From: DATLLN01 sp963797175
Lineage (GTDB): Bacteria; Actinomycetota; Thermoleophilia; Gaiellales; JAICJC01
Length of the DNA stretch: 64,000 nucleotides
Reading direction: 5' to 3'
Assembly (NCBI GenBank): GCA_963797175.1
Contig: CAWCOL010000009.1
Coordinates: 1,364,001-1,428,000, forward strand
Part shown: one piece after another, positions 56,621 to 64,000 of the stretch
Position numbering within the stretch: position 1 is the first letter of the stretch
How the letters are laid out: every line of letters starts with the position of its first letter
The notes under the pieces: model-generated
Databases searched by the model: none
What the model saw: only the letters and a program-made list of their open reading frames with translations
Told to the model about the DNA's origin: nothing
Made by a program: the position numbers and the translations under genes

Positions 56621-59559
56621 GGGATCTCGACCGCGCTCCCATCCGTCGCCAGCGGCGCCCCGGGATCCTCCAGCAGGTTGCAGAGCCGCGCCTCGGAGAA
56701 GGGCACGTCCGCGTGCAGCCACGCCGTGCCCCGCCCGCCGTGCGCCTCGTACAGCCGCACCACCAGCCCGTCCGAGTCCTCCGCGCGCTTGACGCCGTCG
56801 AGCACGAGGTTGGCGTCGTCCACCTCGAAGAACGAGCGGGGCTCGCGCAGGCCGGGCGCCCAGCGCAGAGGCGTCGCGAAGCGCGCCGCCTCGGCGACGA
56901 CGCCGGCCTCGCGCCAGCCGTCTGCGTGCGGCAGCACGGCGTACGAGAAGGCGTGGCTGCCCTGGTCGGCGTCGGGATCCGGCTCGGTGGGTGAGCGCAG
57001 CAGGCTGATCCGCATCTCGTTGCCGTACGTCGAGTAGCCGTACTTGCAGTCGGTCAGGAGGGCCACGCCGAAGCCGTGCTCGGAGAGGTCGGCGAAGCGG
57101 TGGCCGGGCACCTCGTACCGGGCCAGGTCGTGGCTGGTCGAGTAGTGCGTCGGCCGCTCGACGTGCCCGAACTGCATCTGGTACGTCGCCATCCGGCTGT
57201 GCACGCGCACCGGGAAGAGCACCTTCAGCATCGTGTGCCGCTCCCGCCAGTCGACCTCGCAGTGGAACTCCAGCCTGCGTGAGCCGGCGTCGAGGCGGAC
57301 GACCTGACGCATCGTGCTGTGCCGGCCGGCCGGCCGCTCGAACGCCACCTCGGCCCGCAGCGGCGTCGACGTGACGACGGCACAGGAGGTCGCGGGGCCG
57401 CAGTCCTCCACCGTCTCCAGGTGGAACGGGTCCACGTCCCAGGCATCGAAGTCGTTGGGCCGGTCGTCGTAGCGCTGGAGGACGTTGCCGGGACCGGCCA
57501 TCGCCTCGCGGCCCGACTCCACGTCGGTCAGCGCGAGCAGGCTGCCGTCGCGGCCGAGGCGCGCCAGCAGCACGCCGTTGTCGAACACGACACCGTCGGC
57601 GGTCTCCCGCACGGTGACGGCGCCCGGCGCGTCCGTCACCCGGCCGAACCCGTAGCTGGGCACCTCGATCCAGGCCGGCTGCCCGTCCGGGCCGTCGGCG
57701 ACCTCGGCACGGCCGAACCCGATCGTGTTGAGCGGCGTCGATCCCGCGTCGCCGCCGCCCAGAGCCGCCGCCGCGCCCGCGGCGATCGCCTCGGCGCCGG
57801 CCAGCACCGCGGCGTGGTCGCGTGCGGCCTCCGCGTACACCTGCGTGATGCTCGACCCTGGCAGGATGTCGTGGAACTGGTTCAGGAGCAGCAGCTGCCA
57901 CAGCTCCGCGAGGCGCGCGGTCGGATGCTCGGCGCCCAGCTCGCGCGTCGCCAGCGCCGCCAGCAGATCGGCGTCGTGCAGCGCCCGCTCGCCATCCCGG
58001 TTGCCTTTCTTGACAGCGCCCTGGGTCGTATAGGTGCCGCGGTGGTACTCGAAGTACAGCTCGCCGACGACGGTGGGCAGGTCGACCGCGTCCGCCTCCA
58101 ACGCCTCGAAGAACTCCTCCGACGTGGCGATCCGGGTGCGCGGCAGGCCCTGCAGGTCGCGCGCGCGGCGCAGCGTCTCCAGCATCTCCGGCGTGGGCCC
58201 GCCGCCACCGTCGCCGAAGCCGAAGACCAGCAGGCTGTGGCGGGAGCGGGGGTGATCCTTGTAGTCGCGGGCGACGCGGCGCAGCTCCTCGACCGTCGCC
58301 GGGCTGTTGTACGTGTCGGCCGGCGGGAAGTGCGCAAGCACCTCCGATCCGTCGATGCCCTGCCAGGTGAACGTGTGGTGCGCGGGCGGGTTGAAGCGGT
58401 TCCAGGAGAGCTTCTGCGTCAGGAAGCGGCCGATGCCGGCGCCGCGCATGATCTGCGGCAGCTGGCCGTTGTAGCCGAACACGTCGGGGTTCCAGAACTC
58501 CGCGCAGCGGCGGCCGAACTCGCGCTCGAAGAAGCGTTGCCCGTGTAGGAACTGTCTGACCAGTGACTCGCCCGACGGCAGGTTGCAGTCCGGCTCGATC
58601 CAGGTGCCGCCGACCGGAATCCAGCGGCCCGCCTCGACCTGCGCCCGGATCCGCTCGTAGAGGTCGGGGTTCCGACGCTTGATCCAGTCGTACTGCTGCG
58701 CCTGCGAGCAGGCGAACCGCATCTCCGGGTAGCGCTCCATGTAGCCGGTCTGCGAGCTGAAGGTGCGCACGGTCTTGCGGTAGGTCTCCTCCAGCGGCCA
58801 CAGCCAGGCGGTGTCGATGTGCGCGTGGCCGATCGCCGACAGCTCGTGGACGCGCGCCGCGTTGGTCGTCGCGAGCAGGGGGGTGAGGATCGCGCGCGCC
58901 GCCGGCCAGGTGCCGCGGTCGTCCTCCTGCCAGACGTTGCAGAAGCGGTTCAGCTCGGCCAGCAGTTCGCCGGCCCAGGTCGGATCGAGGCCGTTGGCGT
59001 GGTCGGCCTCGAGCGCCTGAAGCACGGCGAAGTCGCAGCTCAGATCCCACGCCTCGCGATCGAACCGGGCGATCTGGCAGCGGTCGAGCACGACCGGCTC
59101 GACCGACTCGTAGGCGCGGTCGAGGCGGCCGAACTTGCCGTTGCAGGCCAGCTCGACCCGCAGGTCGAGCCGCTCGCCGCCGGCTGCAGGATCGAGCAGC
59201 AGCGCGTCGATCCGCGCGCCGTCCACCGGGTTGGTGTTCAGACCCTGCACCGAGCGTCCGTCGACCCACAGCGTCGCCTCGCTGTGGCTGATCCAGAGCA
59301 GGTCGACCCGCTCGCCCGCCCACTCGGCCGGGACGGTCGCTCCCACCCGGAACCAGTAGGTCGCCCACAGCGGGCCGAACTGCTCGCCCGGCGCCGCCGG
59401 CCGGTAGTCCAGGTCCTCGGCCTCCGCGTCCGGGATCCGATCGACCGGACCGGCCACCTCCAGCCGGTCGGGGTCGCGGCGGTCGGCGTGCACCAGCGCC
59501 CGCAGCCGCTCGCCGACCAGGGCGATGCGCCGGCGGGTGTAGGCGGGATGGTCGAGCAC
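56581..59559 (-). CDS. Alpha-mannosidase, glycoside hydrolase family 38
   Basis: This is a 992-residue GH38 enzyme. The N-terminal domain (WISHSEATLWVDGRSVQGLN, about 70-140) is the usual beta-sandwich of bacterial class II mannosidases. The catalytic domain has the zinc motif SAIGHAHIDTAWLWPLEETY (His245, Asp249), MRFACSQAQQYDWIK, GGTWIEPDCNLPSGESLVRQ and the nucleophile Asp359 in EFWNPDVFGYNGQLPQIM. HDILPGSSITQVY marks the helical middle domain. The last 350 residues are beta-sandwich domains (VDWRERHTMLKVLFPV). There is no signal peptide, so it works on imported mannosides in the cytosol, fitting the adjacent ABC importer. GTG start at 59557-59559, divergent from the FAD oxidase. Confidence 0.94.
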   Translation of the reverse strand: MLDHPAYTRRRIALVGERLRALVHADRRDPDRLEVAGPVDRIPDAEAEDLDYRPAAPGEQFGPLWATYWFRVGATVPAEWAGERVDLLWISHSEATLWVDGRSVQGLNTNPVDGARIDALLLDPAAGGERLDLRVELACNGKFGRLDRAYESVEPVVLDRCQIARFDREAWDLSCDFAVLQALEADHANGLDPTWAGELLAELNRFCNVWQEDDRGTWPAARAILTPLLATTNAARVHELSAIGHAHIDTAWLWPLEETYRKTVRTFSSQTGYMERYPEMRFACSQAQQYDWIKRRNPDLYERIRAQVEAGRWIPVGGTWIEPDCNLPSGESLVRQFLHGQRFFEREFGRRCAEFWNPDVFGYNGQLPQIMRGAGIGRFLTQKLSWNRFNPPAHHTFTWQGIDGSEVLAHFPPADTYNSPATVEELRRVARDYKDHPRSRHSLLVFGFGDGGGGPTPEMLETLRRARDLQGLPRTRIATSEEFFEALEADAVDLPTVVGELYFEYHRGTYTTQGAVKKGNRDGERALHDADLLAALATRELGAEHPTARLAELWQLLLLNQFHDILPGSSITQVYAEAARDHAAVLAGAEAIAAGAAAALGGGDAGSTPLNTIGFGRAEVADGPDGQPAWIEVPSYGFGRVTDAPGAVTVRETADGVVFDNGVLLARLGRDGSLLALTDVESGREAMAGPGNVLQRYDDRPNDFDAWDVDPFHLETVEDCGPATSCAVVTSTPLRAEVAFERPAGRHSTMRQVVRLDAGSRRLEFHCEVDWRERHTMLKVLFPVRVHSRMATYQMQFGHVERPTHYSTSHDLARYEVPGHRFADLSEHGFGVALLTDCKYGYSTYGNEMRISLLRSPTEPDPDADQGSHAFSYAVLPHADGWREAGVVAEAARFATPLRWAPGLREPRSFFEVDDANLVLDGVKRAEDSDGLVVRLYEAHGGRGTAWLHADVPFSEARLCNLLEDPGAPLATDGSAVEIPYRPHEIVSVLLS

Positions 59560-59585
59560 GGCGCAAGGCTACCCTTGTCGGTTCG

Positions 59586-60989
59586 ATGACCGCGAGTCCC
59601 ACCGGCAAGAGACACCGCTCGTACTGGCTCCAGCAGGCGCTGGGCGATGCGCCCGACGCGGTGCCGCTCGAGGGAGACGTGCGCGCGGACGTTGTCATCG
59701 CCGGCGGCGGGTTCGTCGGCCTGTGGACGGCGCTGGCGATCAAGCACTGGTCGCCCGAGACGGACGTCGTCGTACTCGAGCAGGACGTCTGCGGCGGCGG
59801 CGCGTCGGGCCGAAACGGCGGCTTCGTCCTCTCCTGGTGGGCGAAGTTCCCCTCGCTGTCGGTGCTGCTCGGGCCGGAGACGGCGACCGAGGTGTGCCGG
59901 GTCTCGGAGCGGGCGGTCGGCGAGATCGGCGGCTTCTGCGCCGAGCACGGGATCGACGCCGACTTCGTCCAGGCCGGGTGGCTGTGGACGGCACGGGCGC
60001 AGGCGCACGTCGGTTCCTGGGAGGGCACCGTGGCGGCCGTCGAGCAGCACGCGCCCGACGTCTACGAGCGGCTCAGCCCCGAGGAGGTCGCCCGGCGGGC
60101 GGGATCGACGCGGCACCTGGCGGGCGTCCTGGAGCGGAGCGGCGCGACCGTCCAGCCGGCGAAGCTGGTGCGCGGCATGCGCCGGGTGGCGCTCGAGCAG
60201 GGCGTGCGCATCCACGAGCACACGCGGATGCGCTCGTTCTCGCGGTCGGCCCCGGTGACGGTGCGCACCGAGAACGGCAGCGTCACGGCGCGGACGCTGG
60301 TGCTGGCGACCAACGCGTGGGCGGCATCGACCCGCGAGCTGCACCGCAGGCTGGCGGTGATCTCGAGCGACGTGATCGCGACCGAGCCGATCCCCGGCCG
60401 GCTGGAGGAGATCGGCTGGACCGGCGGCGAGTGCATCACCGACTCGCAGCTGATGGTGGATTACTACCGCACCACCGCCGACGGGCGGATCGCCTTCGGC
60501 AAGGGCGGCTGGGGCGTCGCGCTGGCGGGCCGGGTGCCGGCCAGCTTCGACCGCAACCGCGGCCGCGCGCGGGTGGTGGCGGAGGACCTGCATGACGCCT
60601 ACCCGTCGCTGCGCGACGTGCGGATCGAGCACGACTGGAGCGGCCCGATCGACCGGTCGGCCGACGGCCTGCCGCTGCTCGGCCGGCTGGGCGGCCGCGA
60701 CCACATCCTCTACGGCGTCGGCTGGAGCGGCAACGGCGTCGGCCCATCGCTGGTGGGCGGCCGGATGCTGGCGGCCCACGCCCTCGGGCTCGACAACGAG
60801 TACGCGCGCCTGCCGCTGTGGGAGCGCCGCGCCGGTGGCTTCCCGCCCGACCCGGTGCGCTTCGTCGGCGCGCACCTGGTGCGCGAGGGTGTGCGCCGCA
60901 AGGAGCGGGCCGAACGGCGTGGCGTCAGGCCGTCACGCGTCTCGGTCGCCCTGGCAGGCCTCGCGCCCGCCGGCCTCGAGGACCACTAA
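59586..60989 (+). CDS. FAD-dependent amine/amino-acid oxidoreductase (DAO family)
   Basis: This is a 467-residue flavoprotein of the D-amino-acid oxidase (PF01266) family. The FAD-binding motif is ADVVIAGGGFVGLWTALAIK, then VVVLEQDVCGGGASGRNGGF, the pattern seen in PuuB/gamma-glutamylputrescine oxidase-like proteins. TLVLATNAWAASTRELHR, ECITDSQLMVDYYRTTADGR, DWSGPIDRSADGLPLLG and YGVGWSGNGVGPSLVGG follow. The last of these binds the flavin from the C-terminal side. The similarity suggests oxidation of an N-substituted amine, which is in line with the copper amine oxidase seven kilobases away, but the substrate is not known. The C-terminal 50 residues are basic. It converges on the SGNH hydrolase with a four-base overlap of stops. 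Confidence 0.9.
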   Translation: MTASPTGKRHRSYWLQQALGDAPDAVPLEGDVRADVVIAGGGFVGLWTALAIKHWSPETDVVVLEQDVCGGGASGRNGGFVLSWWAKFPSLSVLLGPETATEVCRVSERAVGEIGGFCAEHGIDADFVQAGWLWTARAQAHVGSWEGTVAAVEQHAPDVYERLSPEEVARRAGSTRHLAGVLERSGATVQPAKLVRGMRRVALEQGVRIHEHTRMRSFSRSAPVTVRTENGSVTARTLVLATNAWAASTRELHRRLAVISSDVIATEPIPGRLEEIGWTGGECITDSQLMVDYYRTTADGRIAFGKGGWGVALAGRVPASFDRNRGRARVVAEDLHDAYPSLRDVRIEHDWSGPIDRSADGLPLLGRLGGRDHILYGVGWSGNGVGPSLVGGRMLAAHALGLDNEYARLPLWERRAGGFPPDPVRFVGAHLVREGVRRKERAERRGVRPSRVSVALAGLAPAGLEDH

Positions 60990-61603
60990 GCCGTCAACGC
61001 GGCGGCCACGGCCTCGCCGATGGCGCGATGCCCGGCGGCGTCGAAGTGGATGCCGTCCACGGGGCTCGACTCGACGACGCCGCGCAGGTCGAGCAGGGCG
61101 CAGCCCCGCTCGGTCGCCATCCGCCTGTAGGCCTCCGAGAAGCGCTCCGACTCCTCGCGGCCGTGCGGGCTCCACGCCTCGTCCTCGCCCAGCGGCCCGT
61201 AGGGCGGCGGTGTCACCGCCAGCACCCGCGGCGCCTTCTCGCCCGGCCCGGCCGTACTCGCCAGGATCCGGTCGACCAGGACGCCCACGCCCTGCGCTGC
61301 GAAGTGCGCGGTCAGGCCGCCGGGCAGGAACAGGTCGTTGGTGCCGAGCAGGACGACCACGTCGTCGATCGGCGCATGCGTCGCCAGGCAGACCGGCAGG
61401 AACGTGAGGCCGTTCAGGATCGGGTCGTGCGGGTCGTCGTAGGCGGACGTCCTCCCGCTCAGCCCTTCCTCGACGACGATCGTGCCGTCGCCGAGCCTCG
61501 TCCGCAGCACCCCCGGCCACCGCTCGTCGTGGCCGAGCCGCTCCCCACCTCCCGGCAGGTAGCCCCAGGTGTTCGAGTCGCCGTAGCAGAGCACCGTCCG
61601 CAC
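60986..61603 (-). CDS. SGNH/GDSL-family hydrolase
   Basis: This is a 205-residue esterase-type hydrolase. Block I with the nucleophile is VLCYGDSNTWGYLPGG (Ser10), block II glycine GLSGRTSAYDD, block III DDVVVLLGTNDLFLPGG with oxyanion Asn, and block V VDGIHFDAAGHRAIGEAV with the Asp-His pair. The close variant GDSNTWG, with an arylesterase-like RW..VL region, matches cytosolic acyl-ester or acetyl-xylan/sugar esterases. There is no signal peptide. It could remove acyl groups from imported sugars in this locus, but that is only suggested by position. Confidence 0.9.
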   Translation of the reverse strand: MRTVLCYGDSNTWGYLPGGGERLGHDERWPGVLRTRLGDGTIVVEEGLSGRTSAYDDPHDPILNGLTFLPVCLATHAPIDDVVVLLGTNDLFLPGGLTAHFAAQGVGVLVDRILASTAGPGEKAPRVLAVTPPPYGPLGEDEAWSPHGREESERFSEAYRRMATERGCALLDLRGVVESSPVDGIHFDAAGHRAIGEAVAAALTA

Positions 61604-61628
61604 GGCGGCGAGACTACCCGAGAGGTAC

Positions 61629-61802
61629 CTACGACGCGACGATGCGGCGCGCCAGCAGCAGCTGGAAGCGATCCGAGTCGCCGCTCTGCCGCTGGGCGGC
61701 GGCCCGGCGGGCGTCGCGGTACGTCCCGTCCGCGGGGCGCCGGTCGCTCCAGGTGGGCTCCGCGGGCTTGAGACTGAATGCGAGTGGTTCGACTGCGATC
61801 AT
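61629..61802 (-). CDS. Small hypothetical protein (57 residues)
   Basis: This short gene starts at ATG 61800-61802 with AAGGGGGT about eight bases upstream and ends in TAG at 61629-61631. The protein MIAVEPLAFSLKPAEPTW continues with a charged middle (DRRPADGTYRDARRAAAQR) and ends FQLLLARRIVAS. The clear ribosome site and position behind a 206-base spacer shared with the divergent gnd gene support expression. I do not recognise a family. It has no signal peptide or membrane segment. Similar short proteins are easily missed by length cut-offs. Confidence 0.5.
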   Translation of the reverse strand: MIAVEPLAFSLKPAEPTWSDRRPADGTYRDARRAAAQRQSGDSDRFQLLLARRIVAS

Positions 61803-62008
61803 GGTGTGAGACCCCCTTGTCTCCGCGCCCCGGCTGTGACCCCCGATTGGTTCACCGAAGCACTGATCTCGGGATAGCGAGCTTTGTCGGGACGGTCAAC
61901 ACCCTGCAGGATTTCCGAACGAATCCCTTACGAACGGGAATTGGGGTGTGGTGCACGCCGAAGCGTGGGGTACGGTGACTCCCGACGCGACGGAAAGGAC
62001 GATTGGCG

Positions 62009-63025
62009 ATGCAGCTGGGCATGGTCGGACTCGGCCGGATGGGCTCGAACCTCGTGCGGAGGCTGATGCGCGGCGGGCACGAGTGCGTGGTGTTCGACGT
62101 CAATGCTGACGCCGTTCGCACGCTGGAATCGGAGGGCGCCACCGGCGCCACGTCACTCGACGACTTCGTCGCCCAGCTGACGCCGCCGCGGGCGGCGTGG
62201 GTGATGGTGCCGGCCGGGCACATCACGGAGTCGTCCGTGCAGGACCTGGCGGGGCGCATGGAGACCGGGGACACGATCATCGACGGCGGCAACTCGTCGT
62301 ACCGCGACGACCTTCGCCGCGCCGCCGACCTGCGCGGCCGCGGCATCCACTACGTGGACGTCGGCACCTCCGGCGGCGTGTTCGGGCTGGAACGCGGCTT
62401 CTGCCTGATGATCGGCGCCGAGGACGAGGTGTTCGCGCGGCTGGAGCCGCTGTTCGCGACCATCGCGCCCGGGATCGAGGCCGCGGAGCGGACGCCCGGG
62501 CGCACGGGTGAGCCGGTCCAGGCCGAGCTCGGTTACCTGCACTGCGGAGGCAACGGCGCCGGTCACTTCGTCAAGATGGTGCACAACGGCATCGAGTACG
62601 GCCTGATGGCCGCCTACGCCGAAGGTCTCAACATCCTCAAGCACGCCAACGCGGGCAACGTCCAGCGTGACGCGGATGCCGAGACCGCGCCGCTCGACAA
62701 TCCCGACTTCTACCGGTACGACATCGACGTCGGTGCCGTGGCCGAGGTGTGGCGGCGCGGCAGCGTCGTCGCGTCGTGGCTGCTCGACCTGACCGCGATC
62801 GCACTGCACGAGTCGCCCGAGCTGGAGGAGTTCGGGGGACGGGTGTCCGACTCGGGCGAGGGGCGCTGGACGGCGCTGGCGGCGATCGACGAGGGCGTCC
62901 CTGCGCCCGTGCTGCTGACGGCGCTGACCTCGCGGTTCCAGTCGCAGGGCAGCGCGGCCTTCGGCGACAAGATGCTCTCGGCGATGCGCAAGCAGTTCGG
63001 CGGCCACGCCGAGAAGCCGATCTAG
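62009..63025 (+). CDS. gnd: 6-phosphogluconate dehydrogenase, decarboxylating (NAD-type short form)
   Basis: This is a 338-residue enzyme of the short GndA/YqeC class that oxidises 6-phosphogluconate to ribulose 5-phosphate and CO2. The dinucleotide motif is LGMVGLGRMGSNLVRRLM, followed by VVFDVNADAV. The substrate motif is DTIIDGGNSSYRDDLRRA, with VDVGTSGGVFGLERGFCLMI and the catalytic region YLHCGGNGAGHFVKMVHNGIEY. SDSGEGRWTALAAID is also diagnostic. VFDVNADAV lacks the Arg pair used for NADP and suggests NAD. ATG 62009 is chosen because GGAAAGGA lies about nine bases upstream. TTG 62003 is possible. It is followed seven bases later by the lactonase gene. Confidence 0.95.
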   Translation: MQLGMVGLGRMGSNLVRRLMRGGHECVVFDVNADAVRTLESEGATGATSLDDFVAQLTPPRAAWVMVPAGHITESSVQDLAGRMETGDTIIDGGNSSYRDDLRRAADLRGRGIHYVDVGTSGGVFGLERGFCLMIGAEDEVFARLEPLFATIAPGIEAAERTPGRTGEPVQAELGYLHCGGNGAGHFVKMVHNGIEYGLMAAYAEGLNILKHANAGNVQRDADAETAPLDNPDFYRYDIDVGAVAEVWRRGSVVASWLLDLTAIALHESPELEEFGGRVSDSGEGRWTALAAIDEGVPAPVLLTALTSRFQSQGSAAFGDKMLSAMRKQFGGHAEKPI

Positions 63026-63032
63026 GCCGGCG

Positions 63033-63692
63033 GTGTTGGAGCTCGAGCTCTTCGACGACGCCGATGCGGTCGCCCGGCGCGGCGCGGAGCTGATCGCCGA
63101 GCGCGCGGCCGCGGCGACGGTGAAGGACGGCCGGTTCAACCTGGCGGTCAGCGGCGGGCGGACGCCGTGGGCGATGTTCGCCCACCTGGCGGGGATGGAC
63201 GTGTTCTGGGATCGGGTCAGCATGTTCCAGGTCGACGAGCGGATCGCGCCGAGGGGCGACGCCGGGCGGAACCTCACCCACCTGGTCGAGGCGCTGCCCG
63301 GCGCCGCCCGCCGTGCGCTGCGGCCGATGCCGGTCGAGGATGACGATCCCGAGGCCGCCGCGGCCGCCTACGCCGCCGAGCTGCAGCCGCTCGACCTGGT
63401 GCACCTCGGGCTGGGCGACGACGGGCACACGGCGTCGCTCGTCCCCGGCGACACGGTGCTGGAGGTGCGCGACCGGGACGTCGCGCTCACCGGAGGCGAG
63501 TACCAGGGCACCCGTCGGATGACGCTCACCTATCCCGCGATCGACCGCGCGGCGGAGGTGCTGTGGGTCGTGACCGGCGCCGAGAAGCGTGAGCCGCTGG
63601 CCCGGCTGCGCGCGGGTGACACGTCGATCCCGGCCGGGCGGGTGCGCGCGGCGCGGATGCTCGTGCTCGCCGACCGCGCCGCGGCGGGCTGA
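63033..63692 (+). CDS. pgl: 6-phosphogluconolactonase
   Basis: This is a 219-residue SIS-like-fold lactonase that hydrolyses 6-phosphogluconolactone. Motifs are FNLAVSGGRTPWAMFAHLAG, VSMFQVDERIAPRGDAGRN, DLVHLGLGDDGHTASLVPGD and RMTLTYPAIDRAAEVLWVVT, all conserved in DevB-type enzymes. GTG start at 63033. It makes the substrate for the gnd product encoded just upstream, so the two genes form the oxidative pentose phosphate step. The glucose-6-phosphate dehydrogenase gene is not in the window. Confidence 0.95.
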   Translation: MLELELFDDADAVARRGAELIAERAAAATVKDGRFNLAVSGGRTPWAMFAHLAGMDVFWDRVSMFQVDERIAPRGDAGRNLTHLVEALPGAARRALRPMPVEDDDPEAAAAAYAAELQPLDLVHLGLGDDGHTASLVPGDTVLEVRDRDVALTGGEYQGTRRMTLTYPAIDRAAEVLWVVTGAEKREPLARLRAGDTSIPAGRVRAARMLVLADRAAAG

Positions 63693-63696
63693 GTCG

Positions 63697-64000
63697 CTAG
63701 ATCTCGGTCGACTCGCCGGGCGCCAGCACGCGCACCTCGACGCCGGGCGCGAGCTCGGCAGCCTGGGCGACGAAGGCCGTCGCCGGCTGATCGCTGTGCC
63801 CGGCCGCCCCGGCACGGGACGTCATCGGCGCCAGCGTGCCCCAGTGGATCGGGATCGCGACGCCCGGCCGCAGCCGTACCAGCGCCTCGGCGGCGGTGGC
63901 CGGTGTGAGGTGGCCGGGCGGGAGCTTCGGCCCCCAGCCGGCGATCGGCAGCAGGGCGACGTCCAGCCCGCCGCGGCCGATCTCGTCCATGCTGTCGAAC
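63697..64000 (-). CDS. MBL-fold metal-dependent hydrolase (C-terminal part, runs off window)
   Basis: This is the C-terminal 100 residues of a metallo-beta-lactamase-fold hydrolase. The visible part begins FDSMDEIGRGGLDVALLPIA, then GPKLPPGHLTPATAAEALVR and the metal-ligand region VAIPIHWGTLAPM, ending VEVRVLAPGESTEI. This layout is typical of UlaG/YtnP-like L-ascorbate-6-phosphate lactonase relatives. The reading frame is open to the right edge, so the start lies outside. It converges on pgl with four bases between the stops. Confidence 0.8.
   Translation of the reverse strand, partial: FDSMDEIGRGGLDVALLPIAGWGPKLPPGHLTPATAAEALVRLRPGVAIPIHWGTLAPMTSRAGAAGHSDQPATAFVAQAAELAPGVEVRVLAPGESTEI

Overview
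The window is a dense, high-G+C (roughly 70%) bacterial chromosome segment with about 55 protein genes, one tRNA and very little spacer DNA. Many genes start with GTG and overlap the previous stop by four bases. The gene complement (polyprenol-phosphate mannosyltransferase-like enzyme, OtsB, Ccr/mutase, many Sec lipoproteins, ECF cobalamin uptake, PolX with PHP domain) fits an actinobacterium, most likely a deep-branching Thermoleophilia-like lineage. That placement is inference and cannot be proven from the window. No transposon, phage gene, CRISPR array or replication origin was seen.

Layout. 0-4.4 kb (minus): a cobalamin-riboswitch-led operon of two secreted DUF4430-type proteins and an ECF transporter (T, fused A-A', S). 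4.4-7.6 kb (minus): an MrfA-like helicase behind pheA, which has an attenuator-like leader. 7.7-18.8 kb: housekeeping genes (thiL, DMT exporter, trxA, glycosyltransferase, polX, otsB, split TauE/SafE exporter, zincin, acs, rlmN). 18.9-21.6 kb (plus): crotonyl-CoA carboxylase/reductase with a B12-dependent mutase large subunit. 21.6-29.7 kb: DUF3352 lipoprotein, ribB, secreted phosphoesterase, FAD reductase, ABC-2 exporter, amidohydrolase. 29.7-32.3 kb (minus): MaoC hydratase, acyl-CoA dehydrogenase and CitE-like lyase. 32.3-34.7 kb: signal peptidase I and a SpoIID-like protein. 35.0-39.1 kb (minus): nucleotide-sugar genes for an acetamido-uronic acid. 39.1-41.4 kb (minus): CcdA, a TlpA-like thioredoxin, M42 peptidase. 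41.5-48.5 kb: tRNA-Lys, a large subtilase, isochorismatase-like hydrolase, L,D-transpeptidase, GGDEF remnant, NlpC/P60. 48.3-61.6 kb: glycoside/amine utilisation (GH4, SDR, copper amine oxidase, sugar ABC importer, GH38 mannosidase, FAD oxidase, SGNH hydrolase). 62.0-63.7 kb: 6-phosphogluconate dehydrogenase and 6-phosphogluconolactonase.

How it fits together. Ccr and the mutase, together with the dehydrogenase, hydratase and lyase set 8 kb away, form most of an ethylmalonyl-CoA pathway for assimilating acetyl-CoA, with acs as a possible entry point. The mutase needs adenosylcobalamin, and the window also carries a riboswitch-controlled B12 importer. A marked technical feature is that 24 reading-frame breaks in 12 genes are each repaired by deleting one base, and 16 of them lie in the first 12.2 kb. 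They look like insertion errors in the assembly, so these genes are annotated as intact genes with frame breaks, not as pseudogenes.
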